IMG/VR virus record: IMGVR_UViG_3300028800_000155
Coordinates: 1-44,659 of that record
Origin: a virus
Reading direction: 5' to 3' (one strand)
Length of the DNA stretch: 44,659 bases
In this document: in pieces, positions 20,477 through 28,330 of the stretch
How the letters are laid out: each line of letters opens with the position of its first letter
Numbering within the stretch: position 1 is the stretch's first letter
Program-made: the position numbers and the translations under genes
The notes under the pieces: generated by a model
The model's database searches: none
Told to the model about the DNA's origin: nothing
The model's input: the letters and a program-made list of their open reading frames with translations, nothing else

Positions 20477-23400
20477 ATGAGAAAATTAGCTGGACTGATT
20501 TTAATGGGGCTGTGGGCGGGGCTTTCCATAGGCATGATAGCGCAACCGCTGTCCTCGGCTCACGCGGCCTATTTGCCGGTGCAGGGGGGCACTGGAACGG
20601 CAACGATCCCCGCGGCCGGGCAGACGCTGATAGGTAACAGCAGCGGAACATACACCCCGGCATATATACTGTGCGCCGGCACGTGCTCGGTAGCAACGAG
20701 CAGCGGCGGCATAACGATAACCGGCACCGGCGTGGCGACGAACACCGGAAACTGGGCTGGCACGTGGCAGCTGTATAACCCGTCCGACTTTTTGGCATCG
20801 AGCACTACCAAGGTGATAAGCGTGAATGGCCTATCTGGCGTGGTGACGATAACGAGCAGCACGCTGGGCGTGGTATGGCCGACCGTGAACGGGACGCAGG
20901 CAAGCGCATACCAGATAGTGCCGGGCACAGGCCTGAGCTCAAACGTAAGCGGCGCGACCACGACGCTCTCGGTAAACCTGAACAGCGGCAGTGCGGTGAC
21001 GTGCAGCGCCAACCAATTCCTGAATACGTTAAGCGCGACCGGCACGGCAGCGTGCGGCACTATAACCTTCCCGACGCCGATGGCCTACACCTTTTCGGCC
21101 GGCACGGGGATTTCGATAAGCCAAGCGACCAGCAGCTCGAACACGACGACCACGGTGACGCTGAATATAAATAATGGCAGCGTGCAAAACTGCGCCGCGG
21201 GCACGTATGCGAACCAGCTGAGCGCGACGGCAATTATAAGCTGCGGTATAGCAGTAAACACGATAGCGGGGGTAAACACCTCGACGATCAGCTTTATAGC
21301 GGCGGGTGGAACCAAAATAACCACGAGTACGAATAGCATCACCTTTACGACGGTGAGCACGAGTACGGCGAATAGCTGGACGGCGCTGCAGACCTACACG
21401 CAGGGCATAACGGTGAACGGCCCGGTGCAGCTTGCGTCCACAACGAACGCCTTGCTGGTGACCGATGGCAGCGGAAACGTGACAGGATATGCGGGATCTA
21501 CCTGCAGCGCCGGCAACGCACCACGCGGAGTGAGCGCAACGGGCACGGTGCAAAACTGCACTGCATACCTGACCGGCAACCAGAGCGTGACGCTGACCAT
21601 AAGCGGCGACGCAACCGGTACCGCAAGCGGAGCGACGAGCATAGCCGACAGCATACAGGTGACCGGACTGCTTGGGAAAGCGCTGCCCTCACTAGCGACT
21701 GGAACGCTCTACTACAGTAACGGCGCGTGGAGCATAAATAATAGCTTCCTGACCAGCGCGATTACGTCGGTGAATGGCAATACGAGTGCAGCGCAAACCT
21801 TTACCGGTGGGACCGGTATAAGTGTAGCTAGCGCCGGCGGAAACACGACCACAACCAACACTGGCGTCACGTCTGTCTCTGCGGGCACCGGTATATCGGT
21901 AAGCTCCGCAACGGGCACCCCCTCAATAACTAACACTGGCGTGACGACATTTACGGGATCCGGCTGCGTGACAGCGGCCAACTCGACCGGCACGGTGGCG
22001 CTGACAGTGACGTGCATAAGCGGAAACCAGAACATAACATTTACGATCGCTGGCGATGCTACCGGGACCGCCTCGGGCGCGACGGCGATAACGGATAGCA
22101 TAACGGTGACTGGACTGAACGGCAAAGCACTGCCAGCGAATACGACCGGCACACTGCAGTACAGCGCCGGCGCGTGGAGCATAAACCTAGCGACGAGCTC
22201 GCTGGGCCTTTACAGTGCTGGCGGTGTGCTTTCGAGCTATACGGGATCGAGCTGCGCGGGCGGCCAATATGCGATAAGCATGAGCGCGAGCGGAACAGTA
22301 GGATGCGCAACGCCATCAAGCAGCGGCGGTAGCGGGAATGTGTATGTAAGCCCGACCTCGACGATCGTGGCGAACGAGTTTATGTACTACACCGCGAACG
22401 GCAGCTCCACAGTTTCGGCCACGTCCTCGATGTCTATGAACACGAGCACCGGCAAGATCAGCTTCGCCAACGATGTATCGACTGAAATAGGAACGCTGTA
22501 CACGCATAACGTGGTAGCGACTGGCGGCAATTTCCAACAGCAGAACGCGAGCGGCCAGAACTATTTTGATGGCCAGCTAGCGTTGGGCACGAGCACCGTA
22601 CCGACCGGCATAACGCTGTACGTGGCCGGCACGACAGCCCTCGCAACGACCACGATCGTGAGCTTGAATGGCGCGGTCTATGTGCCGCAAAACTTTGCCA
22701 CGGCCGGATGCCCGGCCTACACCACCTCAACTGATTATGGAGCGTGCGTGATGGCAATCTATAATTCTTTCGCTTCCTCAACGTGGGACACCATCATTGC
22801 AGACGGCGTCGTAGCGACGCAAGCGCAGTGGACTACACCGATAAATTTCAACAGGAATGGCGTCTCGATAAATTACATATCAGAGGGCGGAACAACGCTC
22901 GCTTATGGCGGCACTGGATCGGCAGTGACAGTGAACACGCAGAACCCGACGGGCCACCTTATCACGCAGGTGGGCGGATTTAACATGCAAGGCCATGCAT
23001 CGCTTCTCGCAACGGGAGCTACGAACACGGCGACAACGACCGGTATAACGTGTGGCGGAACGAATGGATGCGTCGGTGTGGATTTCCACGATATGAGCAT
23101 TAATGGTTTTGGCCAGCAAATCCACCAAACTTCAAATGCCTATATGAACACCTACGAACATATAGCGCTCTCTGGCGGCAACGGCGGCAACATGAATGGT
23201 AGCTGTTTCATTATGGATGCGGCATCAAATTCCGGTGAGCGTACAGTTTTAGATGGTGTGAACTGCACGGATCCGGGGAACTCGACGACCACGAACGCCG
23301 TTTATTTTACAAACGGCGCGGCGGCTTCGACATTTATACAAAACCTCTCGGATGATGATGCACAGGCCTACATCGGCTACTCGAATGGCCTTGTCTCTAT

Positions 23401-24430
23401 CGGAAAAATCCACGTCGAAAACTCGGCTTATTCCACGTATGGTTCCTTTATCCCGATAATCACAGCTGCCAATGCTCAATACACCCAGCTCGACATTCAA
23501 GACATCGAGGTCGCGCAGGACAGCGCGGCGACCTCAACTGGATTCCAGACGATTATCAAGCATGGTGTAGTTCTTTCGGTAGAAGCGGCGCACATCGACA
23601 ACTACGGGAATGCCACGATCGCTCTTTTCTCAGATAATTCCCTTGGAGGTTCTGACAGCGAGCGCATCTGCAATCTCTCTGCTCCCTCCTATGGAGGAAC
23701 ACCCCTCACAAATATCGCGGCAGGAAGTGCCTATACGCTCGCTTTAGAAAATGGATGTGTTTCGGATTACAACCAGGGTCCAGTGCTTGGAGAGTATGTC
23801 GATGCCGCTGGCGAAACCCATTGGCAAATTAACGGCGTGGATAAACTCTTTATGGAAGCATCCGGCAAGATGCACTTCGTCGGCGATGTGACCACGGAAA
23901 ACTCAACGCTTTACACGCACAGCATAATAGGAACCGGCGGAAACTTCCAACAACAAAACGGCAGTGGCGTGAACTACTTCGCTGGCACCCTCACGACGGG
24001 ATCGACGACCGCAGGACCGGCGACGTCCAACGTGGTCGGGACAATGAACGTGACCGGTGCGACCACGCTGAATGGCGTGACAGAAGCCTCCGGGACGCAA
24101 TACTACTCGCTGGGATATGTGAACGCGACCACCACCGCGAGCACGACCGCGATCAACTGGAACAACGGCAACGTACAAAGCGTGCTTTTGCAGACGAGCA
24201 CCACGATGACGTTCAACAATACCGTGGCGGGCGGTCGCTACATCCTCGGGGTGATCCAGGACGGCACCGGATCGAGAATAGTCACCTGGCCCTCGACAGT
24301 GCACTGGTCCGCAAGCACCGCGCCGACGCTCACCACCACGGCGAGCAAGATGGACCTCATCACCTTCGTGTGCATGGCGGTGTCGTCCACTGATTGCTAC
24401 GGAGGAGCCAACCTGAACTACAGCCCATAA
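20477..24430 (+). CDS. Giant fiber/tailspike-like protein with Sec signal peptide (1317 aa)
   Basis: Residues 1-30 are a clear Sec signal peptide: MRK, a hydrophobic core LAGLILMGLWAGLSIGMIA, and cleavage after SSAHA. The mature protein is Thr/Ser/Gly-rich and beta-repetitive up to ~730, with a 54-aa repeat (368-421 and 517-570, 41 of 54 identical). Residues ~735-1130 (TTSTDYGACVMAIYNSFASS, then FHDMSINGFGQQIHQTSNAY) look like a pectate-lyase-type beta-helix, as in tailspikes. This domain is bordered by two copies of a 46-aa module (662-707, 1133-1178). Codon use changes in it: isoleucine shifts from ATA to ATC. Probably a receptor-binding or surface protein; a signal peptide is abnormal for a virion fiber made in the cytoplasm. 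Confidence 0.8.
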   Translation: MRKLAGLILMGLWAGLSIGMIAQPLSSAHAAYLPVQGGTGTATIPAAGQTLIGNSSGTYTPAYILCAGTCSVATSSGGITITGTGVATNTGNWAGTWQLYNPSDFLASSTTKVISVNGLSGVVTITSSTLGVVWPTVNGTQASAYQIVPGTGLSSNVSGATTTLSVNLNSGSAVTCSANQFLNTLSATGTAACGTITFPTPMAYTFSAGTGISISQATSSSNTTTTVTLNINNGSVQNCAAGTYANQLSATAIISCGIAVNTIAGVNTSTISFIAAGGTKITTSTNSITFTTVSTSTANSWTALQTYTQGITVNGPVQLASTTNALLVTDGSGNVTGYAGSTCSAGNAPRGVSATGTVQNCTAYLTGNQSVTLTISGDATGTASGATSIADSIQVTGLLGKALPSLATGTLYYSNGAWSINNSFLTSAITSVNGNTSAAQTFTGGTGISVASAGGNTTTTNTGVTSVSAGTGISVSSATGTPSITNTGVTTFTGSGCVTAANSTGTVALTVTCISGNQNITFTIAGDATGTASGATAITDSITVTGLNGKALPANTTGTLQYSAGAWSINLATSSLGLYSAGGVLSSYTGSSCAGGQYAISMSASGTVGCATPSSSGGSGNVYVSPTSTIVANEFMYYTANGSSTVSATSSMSMNTSTGKISFANDVSTEIGTLYTHNVVATGGNFQQQNASGQNYFDGQLALGTSTVPTGITLYVAGTTALATTTIVSLNGAVYVPQNFATAGCPAYTTSTDYGACVMAIYNSFASSTWDTIIADGVVATQAQWTTPINFNRNGVSINYISEGGTTLAYGGTGSAVTVNTQNPTGHLITQVGGFNMQGHASLLATGATNTATTTGITCGGTNGCVGVDFHDMSINGFGQQIHQTSNAYMNTYEHIALSGGNGGNMNGSCFIMDAASNSGERTVLDGVNCTDPGNSTTTNAVYFTNGAAASTFIQNLSDDDAQAYIGYSNGLVSIGKIHVENSAYSTYGSFIPIITAANAQYTQLDIQDIEVAQDSAATSTGFQTIIKHGVVLSVEAAHIDNYGNATIALFSDNSLGGSDSERICNLSAPSYGGTPLTNIAAGSAYTLALENGCVSDYNQGPVLGEYVDAAGETHWQINGVDKLFMEASGKMHFVGDVTTENSTLYTHSIIGTGGNFQQQNGSGVNYFAGTLTTGSTTAGPATSNVVGTMNVTGATTLNGVTEASGTQYYSLGYVNATTTASTTAINWNNGNVQSVLLQTSTTMTFNNTVAGGRYILGVIQDGTGSRIVTWPSTVHWSASTAPTLTTTASKMDLITFVCMAVSSTDCYGGANLNYSP
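21578..22186 (+). repeat. Two copies of a 54-codon repeat in the giant fiber
   Basis: Copies at 21578-21739 and 22025-22186, each encoding 54 residues with the core GDATGTASGAT...DSI.VTG...GKALP...TGTL.YS.GAWSIN; 41 of 54 residues are identical. Likely a tandem domain duplication in the fiber shaft. Confidence 0.85.
22460..24010 (+). repeat. 46-codon module duplicated on both sides of the beta-helix domain
   Basis: Copies at 22460-22597 and 23873-24010, both 138 bp, sharing the core TLYTH...TGGNFQQQN.SG.NYF.G.L; 28 of 46 residues are identical. They bracket the segment with different codon use. Confidence 0.85.
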
Positions 24431-25185
24431 TGAGAAAATACCTCGCAGCAATAATTTCATTGGCAGTCATCCTGACCGGACTATTTATGGCAAGCCCAGC
24501 GCTCGCCGTGACGTACCTATCGCCATCATTTGTGCAGGCATCGAGCACGTCCGACGGATGTACGAACTGCGCGTCCGACGTGACCTCCACGTTGAACGGC
24601 GTCGCAGCAGGGGATTTGCTGCTCATGGGTTTCGGCCAGTCCATTCTCGGCACCTCGACGTTTACCGATAGCAACGGCACGCCGATATTTCTGGCAAGCA
24701 CCACATGGCACACCAATAGTGAAAGCTGGTGGTACTACGAGCCGAACGCTGCCGCGGGGACGCACAACATTCACGTTCACTTTCCCATTAACCAGTCCTA
24801 TCCCGGAGTATTCGTAGAAGAGTACAGTCGGTCGGCGACGTCGTCTCCGATTGACACGTTCAGGGTAGCGATCGGCAACGGTGGCAGCACCGCTAGTAGC
24901 GGCAACCTGTCTTCGACCGCGCAAGTGAACGAGATGGTCTATGCGAACGGCGCAAGCGCGGGTGGATCGTTATCGGCCCCGAGCGGATTTACTATGCGGG
25001 ATAGCAGCGCAAACGCCATGGACAACGCGACAAGCTCTCTCGCGCAAGGCACGGTTACCTCCGGCACTTTTAACTACAGCGGCGGCGGCATCGACTGGGC
25101 CGTGATGGCAGCGACCATTAAAGGACAAGCAACTTCTTCAGCGGCGTCGACGTCGACCGACGCCTTATTCTTTGCAGGCGATTAA
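24430..25185 (+). CDS. Secreted beta-sandwich protein with Sec signal peptide (251 aa)
   Basis: The start at 24430 overlaps the fiber stop by 1 nt (TAATG); the longer upstream frame is not needed. Residues 1-26 are a signal peptide (MRKYLAAIISLAVILTGLFM, ASPALA, cleavage before V27). The mature part has the repeating pattern of a ~200-aa jelly-roll domain: GDLLLMGFGQSILGTSTFTD, WWYYEPNAAAGTHNIHVHF, FVEEYSRSATSSPID, then IDWAVMAATIKG. Such domains occur in secreted carbohydrate-binding proteins. It ends in a Thr/Ser tail. Likely partner of the fiber on the cell or virion surface. Confidence 0.7.
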   Translation: MRKYLAAIISLAVILTGLFMASPALAVTYLSPSFVQASSTSDGCTNCASDVTSTLNGVAAGDLLLMGFGQSILGTSTFTDSNGTPIFLASTTWHTNSESWWYYEPNAAAGTHNIHVHFPINQSYPGVFVEEYSRSATSSPIDTFRVAIGNGGSTASSGNLSSTAQVNEMVYANGASAGGSLSAPSGFTMRDSSANAMDNATSSLAQGTVTSGTFNYSGGGIDWAVMAATIKGQATSSAASTSTDALFFAGD

Positions 25186-25189
25186 AACC

Positions 25190-25354
25190 ATGTACGCTTT
25201 TACTGGATACGGAACCAACGCATACGCAGCGAGCCGCCAAGAAGGCATAAAGGGGATCCTTTCAATAATAGGAACCCGGACGCTGTACCTATGCACGAAT
25301 ATAACGCGCGTAGTCGTCGCGCTGACCAATACCACGCGGACAATAACAATATGA
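25190..25354 (+). CDS. Hypothetical protein (54 aa)
   Basis: Begins 4 nt after the preceding stop in the AAAACCATG context used by non-coupled genes and ends in an ATGA overlap with the next gene. The N-terminus is aromatic (YAFTGYGTNAYAASRQEG), the rest hydrophobic and Thr-rich (TNITRVVVALTNTTRTITI). Short, but well supported by start context and coupling. No family recognised. Confidence 0.6.
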   Translation: MYAFTGYGTNAYAASRQEGIKGILSIIGTRTLYLCTNITRVVVALTNTTRTITI

Positions 25355-25698
25355 ACATAGTAATTCAACCATACGAGATAGTGCAGGGAGACCACGGCGC
25401 GCAGCTGAACTTTGTGGTGGTGGATGGCAACGGCGATATAGTGGACCTGACCGGTGCCTCGCTGTCACTGGCCGCGCAGGACGCCAACGACCCAACACAG
25501 ACCAACCTGACGCTCTCGGGGAGTGTGCAGGTGGACGTGGCGACCAGCGGGACGTGCCACTATACGACGGCTGTGGGTGACTTCCCGAACCCCGGAACCT
25601 TCAACGCCCAGCTGACGATCGCCTCAGGCGGCAACAGCATAACGGCCCCCAACATCACGATAATAGTGCTCCCTTCCCTGCCCGCGCTGAACAACTGA
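25351..25698 (+). CDS. Baseplate/adhesin-type beta domain protein (115 aa)
   Basis: Start at 25351 overlaps the previous stop by 4 nt; the longer frame from 25291 would overlap the upstream gene needlessly. The pattern NIVIQPYEIVQGDHGAQLNFVV, GDIVDLTGASLSLAAQD, SGTCHYTTAVGDFPNPGTFN, then 'AQLTIASGGNSITAPNITIIVLP' is that of N-terminal domains of siphophage upper baseplate proteins (BppU type) and related Ig-like folds. Probably attaches fibers to the virion or forms a trimeric adhesin module. Confidence 0.7.
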   Translation: MNIVIQPYEIVQGDHGAQLNFVVVDGNGDIVDLTGASLSLAAQDANDPTQTNLTLSGSVQVDVATSGTCHYTTAVGDFPNPGTFNAQLTIASGGNSITAPNITIIVLPSLPALNN

Positions 25699-25732
25699 AC
25701 TAAGTTATACACACCCCAAATAAAGGTCGCTA

Positions 25733-25741
25733 TGTTAAACT
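25733..25741 (+). promoter_or_regulatory. Extended -10 promoter with A/T-rich leader
   Basis: TGT-TAAACT (hexamer 25736-25741), 29 nt before ATG 25765. The short leader TAAAAATATAAATATATA ends in AAAACCATG. It closely resembles the element at 32168. Confidence 0.6.
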
Positions 25742-25764
25742 AAAAATATAAATATATAAAAACC

Positions 25765-26319
25765 ATGACTAAAACAGAAAAGTACATTGTGGGTATAGTC
25801 GTTCTCGTAGTGGTAGCGCTCGGAGGTTTCTTTTTCGGAAAGATCGGCAGTGGCAACACGGCCGGTGACTTTGCCGGTGGCATAACGCCGGGCACGCTCG
25901 TCACCGCCAGCGCCAGCGGCGGTATTACCGGAAACGGATACATCCAGCCAGTAGGTGCGTTTTCGAGTGCCGCCATAAACGGCATCACGGTTGGTGGCAC
26001 GGATCAGTACCACGGCTTCACGGCATACGTGACGGCGTCGGGAACCCCGGCATCGGTAGTGACGCTTGGCGCCCTCGGCCTTGCGAGCTCGACGGCAACC
26101 AGCTCGGTCACTGTCCCGGAAACCGCGGGCCTTTCGATCGGCGCAATTTGCAGCGGTAGCTCAGCGACGACCACGGTATACGTTTCGGGCTGCGTGCTTA
26201 CGACGACCAACGGAGCGACCGGCACGGCACTTGTTGCATACAGCAACATAACCGGCGCCAACCTCTCGGTCCCGACCAGCACGATTTTCCGCCTGACGTT
26301 TGACCAGCTCCCTTACTAA
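25765..26319 (+). CDS. Membrane-anchored surface protein (184 aa)
   Basis: The N-terminus is MTKTEKYIVGIVVLVVVALG followed by GFFFGKIG: one hydrophobic helix after a short basic stretch, i.e. a signal anchor. The remainder is a Gly/Ala/Thr/Ser-rich beta domain (SGGITGNGYIQPVGAFSSAA, SATTTVYVSGCVLTTTNGAT) with two cysteines that could form a disulfide. It probably stays in the host membrane with the domain outside. It has its own promoter and stands between the fiber cassette and the capsid genes. Role in exclusion, adhesion or virion decoration is open. Confidence 0.65.
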   Translation: MTKTEKYIVGIVVLVVVALGGFFFGKIGSGNTAGDFAGGITPGTLVTASASGGITGNGYIQPVGAFSSAAINGITVGGTDQYHGFTAYVTASGTPASVVTLGALGLASSTATSSVTVPETAGLSIGAICSGSSATTTVYVSGCVLTTTNGATGTALVAYSNITGANLSVPTSTIFRLTFDQLPY

Positions 26320-26343
26320 CGGGAAAAAATATCACCATAAAAA

Positions 26344-28296
26344 ATGAACCCAGAGAGCGTTAAGGCATTCACCAAGGAGCTAGCAGTTAAACTGAAGAGC
26401 AACCTTGAAGACCCGAAGACGGCACGCTTCATAGAGAAGCTGGCGACGACGAGCCAAGACGCTCTCGTTCATTTTGAGGTGGTGATGAGCACGGATGATG
26501 AGGACCGACAGGGCGACGAACTGGATCAGAAGCTATGGAATTTTGAATACTTTGACCTGAACCCGGTAGTGCTGTGGGCACACGACTACGAGAGCATGCC
26601 GGTAGGCATGGTGACTGGCCACACGATAAAAGGCAGCCAGACGATTGTAACCGGAGTGTTCGCACCCAGCGAGATCTATGAGTGGGCCGGCACGTGCGCG
26701 GGCATGTATAAGGCGAAGTTCTTAAACGCCGTATCGCCGGGCTACCTGCTCGACGAGAAAGGCAACCGCGAACTGCTGGAAGTTTCTTTTTGCCCCGTAC
26801 CGGCGGGGCGTTTTGCTATCTCGACGCAAGAGATGCGCGCGCTGAAGACGAACACACGCGAGCTAGTGACCAAGGGGTTCAGTTTTATGGAAAAAGAGGT
26901 AACGCCAATAGCAAAGACGCCGCAGATAGGCGATACCTGTGAGCTGACGGATGGCTCACCGGGAGTGCTGGCCACCGACGATGACAACCCCGGAACACTT
27001 GTCTGTGTTCCCGCAGCAGGAGGCAAAACTATAAAAAATAATAACACCACCATGAAGGACGAGCTGGACAAAAAATTAAAAGCGGAACACGGACGGCATG
27101 GCAAGGCGATCGCCAAAGCAATCGACGAATTTGACGAGAAGTGCATGAAGTGCGTGAAGGCGCAGGACGACGAAGAAGAGAAGAAAGCCCACGGCGCTGA
27201 CCACGCGGAGCATTTGGATAAGGCGGTGGACGAGTTTACGAAAGCCGTGGATGCGGAGCACGTGGACCATAAAGAGGCCTGCCTGAAAGCGGTGGATGAA
27301 ACGTATGAGGATTTTGGAAAAGAGGACGGCGGCACGAAAGCCGTGAAGGCGAAGGACATAGAAGAGTTTAAGAGCGAGGTAGGCGATGAGCACGAGAAGC
27401 ACGTGAAGGCGTTTACGAAAGCCATAGACGAGTATACCAAGGCGGTGGACGGCGATCCGGAGAAGCACGAGAAGGCCATGGAAGAGTTTACGCAGAAGTC
27501 GGCCGACGAGCTGGACCGCCACGAGAAGGCACACGAGGATATGACCGAGAAGGCGTTTGGCGAAGGCGAGGATGACGGCAAAGCGGAAAAGAAGCTCGGC
27601 AAATGCAAGAGCTGTGCCGCGGCCGGCCCGGTAGGGACCAAGCACGAGAACTGCCCGAAGCATAAGGGCATGGTGGAGGACATTTTTATGGAGGACGCGG
27701 AGCAGCGCGAGAAGAACGAGCGTGTTAGCTACGTGATGCAGGTCATGTACGCTTTCTGTGAGGCGTTTTACTATGCCGACGTGACGGACTTCTTCGAGCT
27801 ACTGGAGGAGGCCATAGAGCTGATAGAGGCATACGCCTCGCATGAGAAGACCGGCGAGACCGACGCGGAAGAGCAGGCCGAAGGCCAGAGCCAGAAGAGC
27901 GCGCCGCGGATCCTTGCGAAACTGAAGGAGATACGGAAGAGCGGCCGCACGATAAGCAACGCGACCAAGGACAAGCTCGACGGCGTGATAAAAGCGCTGG
28001 AAGAGCACAAGACGAAGGCCGAGGAGGACCACAAGGCCCACCTTGACCACACCGACGATGTCATCGCTGCCGTTAAGGCAATAACGCCTGAAGGCGACGA
28101 GGGGGACGATGACGGCAAGAAAGCCGTTACCCCGAAACAAAGGCCGAGCACCGCAGGCCCCGCACCGCGGCAAAAAGGCAAAGCATCGGAAGAGTTCGAT
28201 GCGCTCCTTTTCGCCCAGCGTCTCCTGCGGCAGATCAAGACGGGTACTGACGACGCCCTGCGGCAAATAAACAGCAGCATAGGCGATAAGCGCTAG
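26344..28296 (+). CDS. Prohead protease fused to scaffold domain (650 aa)
   Basis: Residues ~40-155 match the HK97-type S78 prohead protease: VVMSTDDEDRQGDELD, WAHDYESMPVG (His80), AVSPGYLLDE (Ser131) and LLEVSFCPVPA with a nearby Glu. The enzyme would digest the scaffold and trim the capsid precursor. After residue ~236 comes a very charged scaffold-like part. Residues ~240-390 are built of Lys/Glu/His repeats such as DEFTKAVDAEHVDHKEA and DEYTKAVDGDPEKHEKA; coiled-coil and helical segments follow to 650. A CKSCAAAGPVGTKHENCPKH segment (~425) may bind metal. An in-frame internal start at 27052 would make the scaffold alone. Confidence 0.85.
   Translation: MNPESVKAFTKELAVKLKSNLEDPKTARFIEKLATTSQDALVHFEVVMSTDDEDRQGDELDQKLWNFEYFDLNPVVLWAHDYESMPVGMVTGHTIKGSQTIVTGVFAPSEIYEWAGTCAGMYKAKFLNAVSPGYLLDEKGNRELLEVSFCPVPAGRFAISTQEMRALKTNTRELVTKGFSFMEKEVTPIAKTPQIGDTCELTDGSPGVLATDDDNPGTLVCVPAAGGKTIKNNNTTMKDELDKKLKAEHGRHGKAIAKAIDEFDEKCMKCVKAQDDEEEKKAHGADHAEHLDKAVDEFTKAVDAEHVDHKEACLKAVDETYEDFGKEDGGTKAVKAKDIEEFKSEVGDEHEKHVKAFTKAIDEYTKAVDGDPEKHEKAMEEFTQKSADELDRHEKAHEDMTEKAFGEGEDDGKAEKKLGKCKSCAAAGPVGTKHENCPKHKGMVEDIFMEDAEQREKNERVSYVMQVMYAFCEAFYYADVTDFFELLEEAIELIEAYASHEKTGETDAEEQAEGQSQKSAPRILAKLKEIRKSGRTISNATKDKLDGVIKALEEHKTKAEEDHKAHLDHTDDVIAAVKAITPEGDEGDDDGKKAVTPKQRPSTAGPAPRQKGKASEEFDALLFAQRLLRQIKTGTDDALRQINSSIGDKR
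27052..28296 (+). CDS. Nested scaffold protein (internal start, 414 aa)
   Basis: Inside the protease gene, in the same frame, the ATG at 27052 (codon 237) is preceded by CTATAAAAAATAATAACACC and the ACC that marks other starts. This is an A/T-rich leader out of place in GC-rich coding DNA, and is translated there as an Asn-rich linker (TIKNNNTT). It falls exactly at the border between the protease and the scaffold domain, where lambda and others have a nested scaffold gene (C/Nu3). The product would be the helical, Lys/Glu/His-repeat scaffold. Predicted from sequence context; no experiment supports it. Confidence 0.55.
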   Translation: MKDELDKKLKAEHGRHGKAIAKAIDEFDEKCMKCVKAQDDEEEKKAHGADHAEHLDKAVDEFTKAVDAEHVDHKEACLKAVDETYEDFGKEDGGTKAVKAKDIEEFKSEVGDEHEKHVKAFTKAIDEYTKAVDGDPEKHEKAMEEFTQKSADELDRHEKAHEDMTEKAFGEGEDDGKAEKKLGKCKSCAAAGPVGTKHENCPKHKGMVEDIFMEDAEQREKNERVSYVMQVMYAFCEAFYYADVTDFFELLEEAIELIEAYASHEKTGETDAEEQAEGQSQKSAPRILAKLKEIRKSGRTISNATKDKLDGVIKALEEHKTKAEEDHKAHLDHTDDVIAAVKAITPEGDEGDDDGKKAVTPKQRPSTAGPAPRQKGKASEEFDALLFAQRLLRQIKTGTDDALRQINSSIGDKR

Positions 28297-28330
28297 TACC
28301 CTGACTGATCTAGAAACCACACATTTTATT

